Of a stretch of 64,000 nucleotides of DNA, positions 23,501-38,500 are shown piece by piece. The position numbers and the translations under genes were made by a program. The notes under the pieces were generated by a model. The model had not been told where the DNA came from. It made no database searches and saw only the letters and a program-made list of their open reading frames with translations. The stretch lies in contig NW_024037072.1 of the NCBI RefSeq assembly GCF_015706575.1, positions 21,453,162 to 21,517,161 on the forward strand, written 5' to 3'. How positions within the stretch are numbered: position 1 is the first letter of the stretch; each line of letters begins with the position of its first letter. This stretch comes from Patiria miniata. Lineage: Eukaryota > Echinodermata > Asteroidea > Valvatida > Asterinidae.

Positions 23501-26500
23501 AGATGAGGCAATCATTTAAAAACAAAACAAGACACAATGTCATATATGAGACTGGAAGACGTATGGTTAAGTTGTGAGAAATTTACAATAGCTCCCTTGT
23601 CACAATTTTGACACTTCACAGCTAATGTTTATTATCCCATTCCAAATCATAAACCTAACTCATTTTTACACTGGACTTCCTAAATATGAAAAACTGAAGT
23701 TGATAAAAACATTCACTGCCAATGTTAGGAAACAATTCACTCATTAAACAAATGTTTAGTGCTCGTATCTTTTTCTTGCCCAGTAATTTTTTCTTTGGAC
23801 ATTCATTCATGACATACAAATTGGGATGTCTTCTTAATATTTCTTCAACCTATAAGACTGAAAATTCCCAGGTAATTTTAGTTTTTAAAAGCACAAAGAA
23901 ATGACATCTGATTTATGGACACCATTTCAGTATCTGATTTGAGCACGAAGGAGGATTTCACAGATATTTTCAAGTCAACGAGAAACCGATGTAGTGGCAG
24001 ATGGTGATATATGCGCAAATAAGAAACATTGGAAGAGTGTTCACTGGAAGAGTACCAAAAGAACTTTGACCAAAGCCAATCTCCATTACCACAAGATCAA
24101 CACATTGCAGGCATTTTCTGTAACAGCCAGTAAGATTTCGAACAGATTAAAACAAGAAGGAATATAGCTTGGGAAAGAAACATACTGGGGAATAGCAGTG
24201 TAAATCTACTTTTCAAAATAATTCTCAATCAAAGTCTCTTAAATTGGTTTTGCCGCTGAGCGAAAACTGTCAATTCTTTTTGCAAATATTTACATGGAGA
24301 CAGAGGGAATTTGTCATTACCAGCACAATAAAGTTTGGCTTTCAAAGATCTAGAAAAGCACTTGGACTCATATCATTGGTACTGTGCCATCAGCAATATA
24401 CGATGGAAATTAATAAAAAACAATATTACAGAAAAACCCAACGTCTATACTCCACAATTTTCAATAGGCCCATGCAGGGGTGCGTTAATGAACAGTGCAT
24501 GACAGGTAAACATTGGAGGGGCTGCATGCTGGTATAAACAAGCAATATTAAGCAACTACTTCACAATAAAGACGTACCTTCTGTAGTCCACAAAGCACAT
24601 TTTTTTTGAAAGATCAAAGCATAGAACAGTAACAGTCAAAAGTGAAATTGACTCAGAATAGACACATACATGTACAAGTAAGGAATAACAATAAGTAGTA
24701 GACAATCATGGAAATATAGACAATTGTGGAAATATTTACCACAAGAGTATTTTACAGTTTTTATCAGGCAATTCAAGTCAAGTCCAGCAGGTCACATCTT
24801 CCATTCGCAAATTTTATGGGATTCAGACGAGAGATTAGTGAAAAACAATTAACCCACTGTGTACATAAAGTAAAAAAAAAAAAATCTCTGCTTTTCAGTT
24901 GAAACCAAACCTCTCTGAATGTGCAGCAAGCTTGAATTTTTGTCTTATTTTTATGAACAAATATGTAGTCAAGAAACTTCCTTTTTATAAAACCCCAAAT
25001 TTTTTGGGCTTTGGAGACTCAGTTTCTAACAATTCAGATTTTTCAATCTTAAAAAGGGCTACAAATGAGCTGTGAGCCCTCCATCTAAAATGGCCTTTGA
25101 AGAATAAAATATCTTGGCATCTAAGTTCTCAAAATGCTTCCATCACACGCATTTTATGCCAGACAGCTAACAAATACGGAAGGCTGAAAAAGTGTGACGT
25201 CACCTTTACCTCAAGCCAGGCTCACTTCCTTGTCAATGGTTCACACACATTCCTTAAGCCGGCCTCAGGTTGACCCATGATTTGCTTGCGCCATGGAGCT
25301 ATAAGCTTGCGCCAAGACGGAACCGTTGGCATCAAGCACAAAAATTATGCTTAGGTCACAAAACTGAGAAATCGTGTGATTGTCGCGGAAGACGTCACAG
25401 AAGTTGAAATATTTCTACTCTTGCGACTGTTGATTTTTTTTAGCGCCAGCTGATGCGGATCATCTTAATATCGTCGCAGTTACACTCAGGTCGCAAAAAA
25501 AAATCGGCGACTGAGTTGTTCCCGACGGTCGGTCGTAGCTCAGGCACAGCTTGATCCTAAAACGTCAGTCGCCGACTGATATGTATCGTCGCAAGGTCAA
25601 CCTGAGGCCGGCTTTAAGGACAAATTTCACATACTTTTAATACACACAATAACAGACAGCAAATTTACATTTTATTTTTATAGAACAATTTCACAAATGT
25701 GTACCTGAAACGGGTAAAGTGTTTTGCAAACGATTGTCACCACACCAGTTAAAACCACAGTTGTGCTTATTTTTGCTTCCCAGAGGAGATTTTCAAGCCA
25801 ATTATAAAACTTTGATTTACAGCAGCCACTGCAGTGCATATGAAGCAGTAACCATGGTTGCACTGGCCACAGCAATGGCCGCAGCAAAAATACGGTCAGC
25901 ACATTGGGCCACTGCAGTGGGCGTGAACCGGTCACCATGGTTGCACTGAGTTGACCTCGGAGTGACGTCACAACTTCGTCAGCGAATATCATCTTCAAAA
26001 CTTCTGACTAAAACTCACCTCAAAGATGCCAGCTTTCTTGACCACCTTGTTGTTATCTAGCGTCCAGAAGAGTAAATGGCCCTTACCACAGCTAACCATT
26101 TGATTTTCTATCAGGGGGTGGAACTCCGCCGCCACAACCGGGTCCCCGGAAGACTGGAGCAAAGACAACAAAGCAAAAACTCAGTACAATCGGAAATTCT
26201 GTGAATATGAATCATTAATGAATATTAATTAAAATCTGTGATGTTTGGAGATAACGACAACTTTGATGATTTTACACAAATGATATTTCAAGTTGAATGG
26301 AATTTTGTAGGAAGTCACGTACAATTATTCTTTCACCATGTGAAGAACCTGCCTATGGACAGACCACAATAGATAGATACCGTAGATGAATATTCATAAT
26401 TCTATTTATCAATCTTAACATTTCAAAATATTGCACTGGTGTCTGGAAGAATACTGAATGAGTGACTTTGCCTAAATGTTAGTTCCGACTCAGCAGGATA

Positions 26501-29500
26501 CAAAACATGATTGCAAATGTGACATCACATCAAATATTTGTTCCGCCAATTAACAAAAAGCTTGAACCTATTTCCAACTCTGGCATATTTTGTCGCATGT
26601 GTTAAACAAATAATGAATGTTTATGAGTGCAATGGTAGGAATCATTCCTTAAATTGACAGACGGAATTTTCCATTCTACAGGGCAAAGCCGAGTGGATTG
26701 GAACATTTCATCTGTAACCAAATGAAATGGTACTTCTTTTTTCGCCGTGCGGCCCCGCAATGAGTTGGATGAATAATTCAATGACATGTGATCAACGAAC
26801 CATCAATCAGATGACGGGGATTGTATAATTCAGGGGTGTGAGTGACCGCTAATAAAAACAGCTGAAAACAGCTGAAAAAGGTTTTTAAAAAAGGCTGAAC
26901 TTTGGAAATCTCCTATACTTTTGTACACAGCAAGTGAGGGAAAAAGCTGAAATCCAAAACAAAAAAAGCTGAAATCAGCTTTAAAGCTGAGATTTCACAC
27001 CCCTGATAATTTGTGATGCTACTCTTGTTTCACATTCTCATTCCCATTCCTGTTGAGTATGAATGCGCTTTTACCTTGGAATCAGCCAGTTTCTTCTCCT
27101 TTTCCCAGTTCCAGACTGACAAGACATGGTCATTAGAGTCATCAATAGCCAGCAGCTGGACGCCTTTGTCCTACACAAGAATGTAAAAACATGAAGTACT
27201 TCAGCTTAGGTCCAACAAAAGTAAGACAGTGGATCCCCTGCCAACCCTAGACAATGAAATTCCCAAACCAATTCAAAAGACATAATTAGCTTCATACAGC
27301 AATGTAAACAAAATCCCATTTTTAAATTTTATGATTTCATGTTCTCCTAGTAGCATGTTTACCACAACCCTTCCTGTTTCCCTAGATTTCCCTTCTATGT
27401 CTCCATGTAATATTGTTTTTGCCTGAAGTTGGTGGTACTCTACAATGAAAATTCAAGACCTGTACAAAGAATTGTGCATTTCCTTAAAAGCATATAGGAT
27501 CATTTGCATTTCTTGCATTTTGTTCATTTCCAATAATAACACTACTCAAAATCCAACAAATTTTCAAAACCTAATTAACCTGCTGAAGATTCAGCTCAGT
27601 GGATATCACACTTTTTGAGATAATAGTGAAAAACCATGCCCAACCTTTTGATCACAAAACACGATTTCGTCTATAGCAGTCCATATTTCCAAAAACAATC
27701 AATCGACTGATTGTTGGCAACCACCTACATTTCATGATTTCTTCTAAATGACAGCAAGCCAGATGGCATAATTTCACAGGGTGATTAGTACCAGTAGGAT
27801 CTTTAATCCAAGAAAGCTTTTTTGATAATAACTCGGTAGATTACCTTTGGGATAAATGCAAATGATCCTATATGCCTTTAAACAATAAGCTAAAAACCAA
27901 CACAGCACTGCATATTTGACTTAAATCTCGTGTCATGTTTTTGCTATGGTGAAATTTTACATTCTCTCCCCTCAGGGTCCAGACCAGTAAATCGACTGCC
28001 ATAGACCTTAGCGGTGAGTATGCGCACTTCCGAAAAACTATTAAAAATACTCACAACTCTCTGAGGTGTTCAGGACATGCATCAAATATTTCATCATCTT
28101 TCAATTTTTTGTTCAATTATCTGGGGGTTAACCAAAGACTTTTGGGAGAAAATTCCATCCGAAGATGATCACCCCTAAAAGCAGTCCCGAAGCACATCGC
28201 CATTTTGAAAATGGACGCCTACCCACCATAGCAAAATAGAGCCATTTTAGGGCCTAATTTCATCCACATTTCACAGAAATACGAGCTTGCAATCCTATGC
28301 ACGGCTTCTATGCACAACTTTTTTTTTTTTTTACAAATCATCAAGTTCACTGCCTTCAAAATGCTCCAATACCGGAGAATTTGAGGGCATGCAAATCGTG
28401 ATTTGGCCGGCGTAGGCAATTCCGGACCGATTTACTGGCCTGCAACCCTCAGTTCTTCTAAAATAACAACTGAGATAGATGGAGAAAAAGAAGACACTTA
28501 CACATTTGGAGAATCCTACGCAGCACACAGCTCTGTCAAAGAATCCCAGTCCCAGGACATGCAACGTGTTCAGGTTGACGGAGTCCCAGATACGCACATG
28601 AGGCTGCAAAGAACCAATCAACCATCCATAACAGCAATTACACCTGTTTCATGATCTACATAATGTGTTTATCCATCTGTTCAAAATTAATCTGCAGTCA
28701 ACTGAGTCAAGCTGTTCTGATATCTGTTACACAGTGCCCGTCTTGTCATGAATGTGTCATAGAAAATCTCCTAAAACACACTTCTTCTCATATTAAGCAG
28801 TCGGTTTACGGTTGTACCATGTGACAAATGTGAGAAAATTTTACCAAAATGAGACGGAACTGGGCACAGGCCTAAGTGGACAAAACGGAAGAAAACAAAA
28901 AACAGAATAGGGGTAATCTTTTCTTTCTTCCAGTTTTAGATTTACTGATATTTGTAATCTTTGATATGTCTACTACACATATTTAAAAAAAAAAAACAGT
29001 ACTAAAACAGTGGAATAAAAGTGTGGTTTTTTTAAACGGAAAAATTGGCAATTTTCATTTTCACGACTTCAACACAGTCAAAACTTAAAAGGCCTTTTTC
29101 TCAGTATCTTACTTTGTGGACATGTCGATAAATGCAAACTTATAAACAGCCATAACTTGTCAACGGAATGTCCGATTGAAGTGCAACAAGCAGTATTGTA
29201 AGGAGAACTGGATTCTTTTTCCTAGTAGTTGCAAACCCTCATTTCAACTTCTGCCCAGTTCCGTCTCATTTTACCAGGACGCCTCACAAATGTCTTTCTT
29301 TTTTTCTCCTTGTACACAATGTATCTGTTTTTAGGATGTGCCCGAATTACTTGGCTTCAGCTTGAAATTACACAAATGGAGGTGGCTGAAGCCGGGTTCC
29401 CATCTACATGTGTGCATGGCCATAGGAAGTGGTAGGGCAGGTACGGCTATAGATGTACCAATAAAAATAGGCCTTTTTTATGTAGACAGGGTCTTGCATT

Positions 29501-32500
29501 GCGTGGGGACATCTACATCTACATGGGTACTCAGCAAAGTCCACTTCTGGATGTTAACGCTGAGGTGAAGTTTAAGGTGCATGTGAAGCAGAGGGAAGTT
29601 TGTGCAGAAGAAAAATTTAAGTGCGAGTAATAAAGCTCCAATCTTGGAGCTACTTGGCAGAGATGTGTGCCCTGAAGGGGATGCTGATCAATCAGACAGT
29701 AAATTTGAAGCAATGATCTACATGAAAGGGTCTTATTATTTTTTAACCCAGTTGACCGAGGATTGACTCTTTATTTTGGTATTATTGAATTGTGACCCCT
29801 CCCCACACTTTTTCAATCTTGTTTTGCCAAGTATGTCTTGCCTCCCAATGTGCTTCGTTTGTGGTGCTAACTGTATTCTGTCAAATTTGTGTCTTTAGAA
29901 TAATTTATTTAGAGCATAAATGTAAAGTTCACCATGTGACATACATGTTAACCTTGCAGTTGTGCAGAGCTCCAAATATGTCTAGTACAAATTACGAACA
30001 ATAAATTTATTGTGGTTAAAATGGGCAGAAATTGCCTAAGATTGCATAACAGAGCGTCTAGAATCCAAACATTTTCGGGGCCCTCAAGCGGGCCCCGAAC
30101 CCCACGCCGTAAAGGCTTTGCGCTACGCACTCGCATGTCTTTTGATCAAGCTCCCTGCCTCTGACATAAGCCTGACCAATGATTTTGAGCTTCCTACAGG
30201 CCTGCGTGTGATTGTCAGGCGTACAGCCAAGTGATTTGGCCTACTTCAATGATGTCCCATACCTGCATGGGTAAACACTTTTGGGGCTTACAAATCAATC
30301 TATTTACACAACAGCTGACTGCTTATTGTTTAATCTTGAGCAAACAATGTCCCAGTTGCAAGACAAATTGTTTTTGTAAGCAACTTAGAGTTTTGCTCGA
30401 GGATCAACTTAGCAAGGCCAAATATTTTATCATGTGTCTACCCATCTTCCCACCTACAAATGTATTTACATCAGCGCGGATCCGCATAATCAACGGCTAC
30501 TACGGTCAATCCGGTCAATCCATTAAATATGCTCAAGCCAGTTCTTCGCAAGGCACCATTAACCTCGACACTGATTGATGGCCGGTTCAGCACCGGCAAC
30601 TCCTGGTCAATATTTCCATGCGTCACATCTCAGGTTTGCAGTCAAGTGGTTTATATTCAAAGTAAATTTACGTTAGCAATTCAATGATGTGTAACAATTC
30701 GGATGAACAAATTGATATAAGATTTGAGGCTATGTCAGGTTTAAAGCTGGAGACTATTTTGTTTTCTTTTATATGTAATTGAAAAACTCGCCTTGTAAAG
30801 TGAATAAATGTATTTTAATGTTAGCCGCAGTCTCCTTTTCATCTTACAGACAAAAAAGCTACGTAAAAAAAAAAAGTAAGATATTCAGAATAATCAAAGA
30901 GTTTTTGTTTTGAGCTATTTGTACATGTAAAAGGGAATTTGCATTGCTTGACATATTAACATTAAGATGTGATACATAGCACAAACAGAATATTATACAG
31001 TGAAATCTTGATAAGTCAAAACCGGTAACTTGAAAACCCAGTCATCAAGGAAGAACTTTTCCCTGTCGAAATAATAGCAAATCATGTTATGTCCATGCTA
31101 ACTCGAAATTTCGGATCGGAAACTCGGTTAAGTCGATATCGCACGGTCACTAGAGACTCGACAAACGACACGAAATAAAGATTTGCTCCATCAAGTTAAT
31201 GCGCAGTTTGAGTGGTTTATTGTTATATCTATCATAAGCGCAGACACGTTTAGGTAAAAAGAAATGATTATTTGTGATTGAAAATCACATCACTAAAATC
31301 AGTAAAAGGAAGGAAAGTGAGCCAAATTTCGTGTAAGGCAAGCGAGATACGGTGAAAGCCATTCATGTACATTAGACATGAAACATTAGGAAAAATTGGG
31401 AACTTTATGTAACTCAATCTTTGGATATCTCAAATTTTCTATTCATTCCCTTGAGATTTGACCAATCGAGATTTCACTGTATCTGTTTTTTTAACAAAAA
31501 TTTAACTTCAAGATTTTTTTCTTTTTATAAATTGGATTGAATCAGACTGAGCTATAACACTCGGATTGAAACAGGATGTGCATAAATTCCCATTAGCCTC
31601 CATGTACACCGTTTAATGAAACTCAGCTCAGAATAGCATGCGCAATAGATAAATCAATAATAAAACTGCATTCATGATGACCAAAAAAAGGATGAGAGGA
31701 AATGCCTGTCCATAAACGCAAGGGAAGATCTATTGTTCCGTCAGGTTTTTTTATGAAGGCTGAATCTGTTATGCCTGATGAAGACAGCACAGAAACCTTC
31801 GAAGCAATTTACTGTGGTTGACCTCGATTCAAGACATCAGTCAAGTCAGGGCAAATTTATACGCGTAAGCGGTTTTCAGAAAATGACAAGAATTTTTTAA
31901 TATCTGTTTCGGAACCAAGCTTGTTGCCTTTGGTGGCCGAGGAAGAATGCACAATTATGCACGCTTCGCGATGAAAACATATCGTTTACAATGGCTAAAA
32001 ATTTAAGAGGAAATTGTGCAATGTAGAGGTTTTGGTAAGGGTCTCACCCAGCGTGCTCATTCCAAACAATTCCAGAATGGCCAAGCAATATTTTATATGA
32101 CATTCACAAAGTATCTTTCTCCACCTTTTGGTATTAGTTCAAACTTTAGTCACTGTAGCGCCCGAAACAGCCCCATCTATTACTCACTGTAGCGCCCGAA
32201 ACCGCTAAGGCACTTTATGGTTTTATTGATTTTTCAGTGAATAAATACTTTGTAAAAAATACACTGTACATGTAGTACAGGTGCTAATGGGTTAAATAGA
32301 AGAATAATAGAACCATATTTTGTTCCCGGGCTGTCATCTGTCTTTTACTTGTGGGTCTGTTGATAGGTCTTCCTTTTGTATCAGTTTTGGTTGGTTTTTG
32401 TCTGCCCCATTATGGTCTTGTTATTGTATACTTGTCACATTCTTAAATTTTTATTGTATTTTTATCATTCATTACAAATATTTATATTTAATGTGTAGGT

Positions 32501-35500
32501 GTCTCATATGCCATATTTTTTACTTTGTGGTATATGTATCTTTTGCTTGATTACTTTTGCTCTTAGGTTTTAGTGTTAATGTAATTGTATTGATATTACT
32601 TTATTATTAATAATATTTTTGTAACAATATGTAGATTAGAAAGGTTCTTCATGTTTTTAATTTATTTTCATTTTTATTTTTAATGAATGTTAAGTGCCTT
32701 GAACGTCGTTTTGAAGGATTTGGCGCTATATAAGATTATTATTATTAGTAGTAGTATTATTATTATTGTTAAGAATAGGCTTGAATCATAATGACGTCAC
32801 ACCACTTTGCTTACATGTGCATATCCGATGGGAGCTAGGTGGATCTCATCCCCATCTGGCTCCCATAGAAAAGCGCACAAGTAAACAAAGCGTGACGTCA
32901 TTTTTGCTAATTCTTCACTCCCTGCCTTTTTGGACGGGAATGGGCAAAATACCTGCCCCATATTGACCTTTATCACGTTGCCACCATTTCAGTCATGTTT
33001 GCTGTGTCCAATAACAGTACTGAATGACAATGATTTTTTTCAAAAAGGAACCAGACTATTTTTCTTCCAGCCTCGCTTTGGTTAAGTTGATTTGAATGGG
33101 AAAAATTCAAAATGGCTGCAATATGATAATGGTCAATTGCCTTTGTCCTTCGTGCCCAGCCACATGGTCTCGGTTCGATTGTCGCTCCCCGCTGCAAAAT
33201 GAGCCAGAAAATTGGCCATTGCTAACAATTTGCTCTATTTTAAATTGGAATCGGTGAAATATAGTACATGTGCTGGCTTAGTGACTTACTTTGCCTTCGT
33301 CCTTATCATGGCCAGCAACCTGTCCAGATGCTATGGTCACAGTGTTTGGATGAATGGCAATACTGTAAACAAAAAACAACAAACAGAATAGTGTTAGGCT
33401 GGCATAATACAGGTACTACGCTATTTATACATCTTTCATTAAATAGGCATAATTTTACGATCTCTTTTAAGAGACACAGTTAAGTTTACTTATTTCCATG
33501 GAGATTTCTTTTGTGGCATGGCTGCATATGGTCAGCTAATGTTATAAGTCAGTCTGAGGACAAACTGTCAAGTCTAAATAATCTAATACAAGTACTGGTT
33601 TACGGGATCTGACATAATAATAATAATTACCCTGGATTGGACATTTGGGAGACATCCCCATACACTTGTGCACAACATTTTTCAAACTTAAATGTGCCCA
33701 ATATTCCATTGTCCTTTTTCCACGAATTTCGGTATATTAACTACATGTAATTAGACCACGAGCAACAAATATAACCTAATTGCGACAAAAAAAAATTGTG
33801 CCTTTAAATGGGGGCTGTGACATTAGGGAGACATGAAAATGTCTCCCTCATGACCGATGTCTCCCATCGTGCATAATAACGTGTCTCCTTAATGGTACCA
33901 TTACACGTATAATCGTATTTATAAAGTGCACATATCCATCAGGACTGGTGCTCAATGCACTACATCATTATTACCCCTGCTCATTAAGCCCATGAAACAT
34001 TCCTACCATCTCAGTTCCTTGGGGAGTATACAGCTCAATGCTGCCTGTTATAGGCGCAAAGCAACTTAAATCAACCACACTAACGATCTCTACTGTCACA
34101 GGTACCCATTTACTCCTGGGTGGACAGAAGCAATGAGTGACAAAGTGCCTTGCACAAGGACACACGCACAATGGCCCCAGGCTGGACTCGAACCCACAAC
34201 CTAGAGCTTTACCCGCAGACCACGAATCCAATGCCCTCAACCAAGAGGCCACAGCACTCCACACAGACATGGTGCTGCTTGGCCTACACATGCGAGCCAG
34301 TGCATAAGGGATACAGTACTATGAACATCTTTATCCCTTAAAAATTTGTTAAGAGTGATTTTCCCTTGAAATTACAGTTAACTAAATTTTCACGGATTTT
34401 TCACCATATTAAGCCAGATTAGGAGTCTGTGAAAACACCCTTAAGAAAGTCCTTTTGTTTACCCATGGAGATAGATATACATAACTTATAACCAATGATA
34501 ATCCTCAGTGGCCAGGGTCATTAAAAAAACGTGAAAATACCTTTACAGGATTAGTCCTATATAGACCCCAAATGTTCGTGAAACATCACTTAAAATTCCT
34601 TTCACGGAGAAATGGCCTTTTAATGAAAATTTAAGGGATCAGATGTTCATTTGACTTTCACTAATTCCTGTGAAGGAAAAGCAGCCGTCGCAAAGCACGG
34701 TGGATACATGTACATGTAGGTCACTTGTCATTACCAAAGTACGTACATTCTGTGCCCGTGGGTTGACCCTGATCACCGAGTAAACAGAATCAGCCATCGA
34801 GAGCTCAAAAACCAAGAGCTCACCAAAGACCTTCGATAAGGAGGTGGGTACGAGCAAACACGATCCACTCACGCAATATTGCTGCAATCTGCTTCTGTCC
34901 AACTTACCACTTGACGTCGTCATTGTGGCCCATGTAGTGTCTCTGGGTGTTCTCTTGCACGTTGTGCAGGATGACCACGGCTGCCATGAAGTAGACGATA
35001 TCACCTGTTGGCAATATGTGCAGGTTGGTGCGGCAGTCTTTCCCTCTGTAACCGTAACTGTTTCCAGCAGGTTAAAGAAAATCTTGCCTCGGAAAGTTGC
35101 TTATCGAGTGTTCAATTAGAGCATAACTATCGGACTTGTCAAACTAGCAACACAAGTGTATACGGCATTCTATACTTAAACAAGCTTAAATAGAATTGAT
35201 GCCTTAGCCCTAACCTTACCAACTCCATCAAAATCCACCCCCATTTTGTGGGATTTGGGCAGATAAGCCATGTGTACCAAGTAAGTCCATCAAAATCCAC
35301 CACCACCAGTGGTGGAACTCAATGGATTTGGTCCAGAAGCATTATGTGAAGCAGAGTGAGTGATGGATTTTGACGGACATGGTCTTCTACTTAGAAAAAC
35401 TAAGTAGGGAGTTAGGGTTAAGGTTTACATGGATTGGACCCATTTTGAAGGGCTTTCAACCAATCATGACCAAAATGGGAAAAATGTTGGCATATACTAG

Positions 35501-38500
35501 CAGGATGGTTTGCATTTGTTCCAAAAATAACCTACCAAATTATTATCAAAAGCTCACTTGGATTAATGATTGTGCCGGTACTAAACACCCTGTGAAATTG
35601 TTCCGTCTGAATTGCTGTCTTTGAGAAGAAATCAAGAAGTGTAGGTGATTCCCAACAACCAGTCAGTTGACTGATTTTTGGAAATACAGAGTGCTATCGA
35701 TGAATTTGTGTTTCGTAATCAAAACGTTATGCATGGTTTTTCTTGATTGTCTCAAAAAGTATCCACTGAGCAGAAACTTCAACATGTTTGAGGTTTTGAA
35801 CATTCTTCTTGCATTTTGAGTGGTTGTATTATTGGAAACAAACAAAATGCATTAAAGTACATTGTAAGATCCTAAATGCCTTTAAAAATCAAAACTACAT
35901 GCAATCCATTTTTGGAGGCAACCTAGAAATAAACTAGAACCTGCAGCTGGTGTTAAATGGATTCGAATTTGCAGCAGCGTCAAACAGCCAGAATTTGGTT
36001 TGAATTTTATTTATTCTTTTTATAGAAATCTTTTTATAAAAATACTGCACGTAAAACTTGCGCGATCCCCCTGGCATCCTGGCAGTTTGTATACATGTAC
36101 AGGCAGTTAGTAAGGACAATTTTCAGTGACTGCCTTGATTGTCCATCCGGCAGGTACCAGTTCTCAGTTGAATGGGCAGTTTGGGTTGAAAGTTGTCAGT
36201 TGAATGGGGAGTTTGGGCGAGACACTGGACTAACATATATCTTAGGGTCATTAGTATCTCACCAGAGACCTCGTAAAGATCCATATTGGAAAGTTTGGTT
36301 GAGATTGAAGACTGAACTTACAGTGAACTGGAACACACACACACAGACACACACGTTTGTTTATGGTGTAAATCAAGGATTTTCTTTCGTTCCTCTTCCC
36401 TTTTCCTTTGTTTGGACTATAACTTTTTCGCAACAGTTCTCATTGGTTTTGTACACGTTTTCTAATCGAGGTTGTCCTTGATTTTCCTGTCCTCGATTCA
36501 ACGATGATGCTGCACGTGTGTGTCCTCGATTTACACCATAAACAAACGCACAGAGATACACGGACACACAGAAGGAATACGCGATCGCAATATCCCCCTG
36601 TCTGGCTTGAAAGCCATGGGGATGAAAAGGATACACCCATTCCAGCTTGAGCTTTTCAGCTGGGGGCTCTTGCTTTGCCTTGACGGAGAAGTCTCCCGCC
36701 TCCGTGGGCATGAACATGGTGATCGGGCGCCCCCTCATGTAAATGCGCACCCATCCTTCATCTGTGTCAGATACAAAAAAAGAAATAGATTCTTCAGTGA
36801 ATTCATACGTTAATTTTTAGCAGCAATTATGGCACAGTTGTAGCCCGACACCTGATACACATGTGCAGGCCTACATCGTGTTTTGGGGAAGTTTTTTATT
36901 GTTAGGCAAATTAGGACCGAGTTATGGGGACTTTCTGCTATCCCCACAGCGTTTTCTGGTCCCCACAAATACCTCGTACAGACAGGTGTACAATGTACAT
37001 GTATGTCCTCACAACTACGGAACAAGTAATTGTGTGAGCGATTCCAACGTTATGAAACGAAGTGTAATGTCTGTGACAGAGCCAATCAAGCATGATATCC
37101 AATAAATGATTCAGTCTGTAATCTCCTTTGGCCATCACTAAATGATGGATGTATAAGATTTGAAACTTGCATTTTCGGGTTTATTCGCTGAGCTCTTAAA
37201 AGCACTGTCAGGGACATCACATAACTCTGGAATTGCCTATAATACTGGTATGCAAAAGTAGTAGGGTATGTTTACAGGGGCCAGAAGTGACTAAAACAAA
37301 AAAAAATGGCTCATTTTAAAATATATCTTTTTGAGTCAAGCATTTTTTTATGATGTAAAGCTGAAATTTTAGTCATACTTCTATTTATGTTCTTACAAGT
37401 TTTTTGTTTTTTTAAAGATATCAAGAAACCTGTGTTGCTGGTCATTAAAAATAATTCTATTGTACACATTTGAAAACTTGACGGCCCCATTCCCAAAGAA
37501 CTCCCCACATCAATCAACAACATGTATCAAATGAAACAATAAGAAAGAAGATGCATATAACGTGTTGTGACTAAAAGTTACTTTCCAAAAACCAAATACA
37601 TGTATATTGTATCATGAAGCCATTTAATGTATGTGTCCATTTTTTTAAATAAAGTAAACACTCAAGTCGAAACAGACAAAATTGTAATTTCATCCACCAT
37701 GTCCACACTGGATCCATCTTGCCTGCTTAGGCCAAAAAAAAAAGTCTTCAGTTTCTGGTATGGAGCTTGCCCCAAAAGTGGTGCGGCGACGAGTTTTTGT
37801 GTGTGTTTTTTTTGGTCAAATGTCGGCTGATAACTGCAAATGGTGCACGACTTAATTTAGTGCAAAATGTATGGGAGCCCAGAGAGGCCACATAAAGCTT
37901 ATACTCGACCGTAACCCCAATCTAAAAACACATTAAAATTGTGCAGCAGCAGGATTCCAGTCAAACCTGTGAGTTTGACGGTTTTGAGACATCAACTTAC
38001 ATTGAAAAAAAAAACTGTTTAATTTTGCCGACGTGCATGGCTACGGCGATGCGCGCGCAGACCAGAAACCGGAGCCTTTTTTTTCTTTTGGCCTTACTAG
38101 GTTTCAACACAACAGGGCTGTCTGGACTACGCACAGTGTGACTTTAATATCAGTTTGCTAACACATCGCTTGTATGCACTTGACACTCTGCTGGCCATTT
38201 TCAGCCCAGAGATCAACCAGCCTGTCACATCTAATGACACGAGATTTGATACTCTCATCCACACTTCAGTTGTCAATTGAATGAGACCGAGGAGCGAGAT
38301 CAGGTTAATACTGCAAAAGCTTCCGCATCATTTAACTAGGCGGTTGTGGTTCAAATCCCAGTGGTTCAGGTTTTCAGAATTTACACAACCTACTTAAAAG
38401 GTTCTCCTTTCCATTTCTCAGGCTGATTTTTTTTACCTTTTATATTCCTGAAATGTTTGGCTATGATCAATACATTAGAACTTCCACCTCAAAGGCTGTA

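Noticed and set aside
35034..35045. Alternative acceptor at 35045 for the exon 34908-35057
   Set aside because: Using it would delete the conserved YGYR and break the phase with the HELP exon.
36373..36634. Continuation of the HELP exon frame past 36635
   Set aside because: Family similarity stops at EWV and resumes at YGYRG in the next exon; the run-on is intronic and contains the inverted pair.
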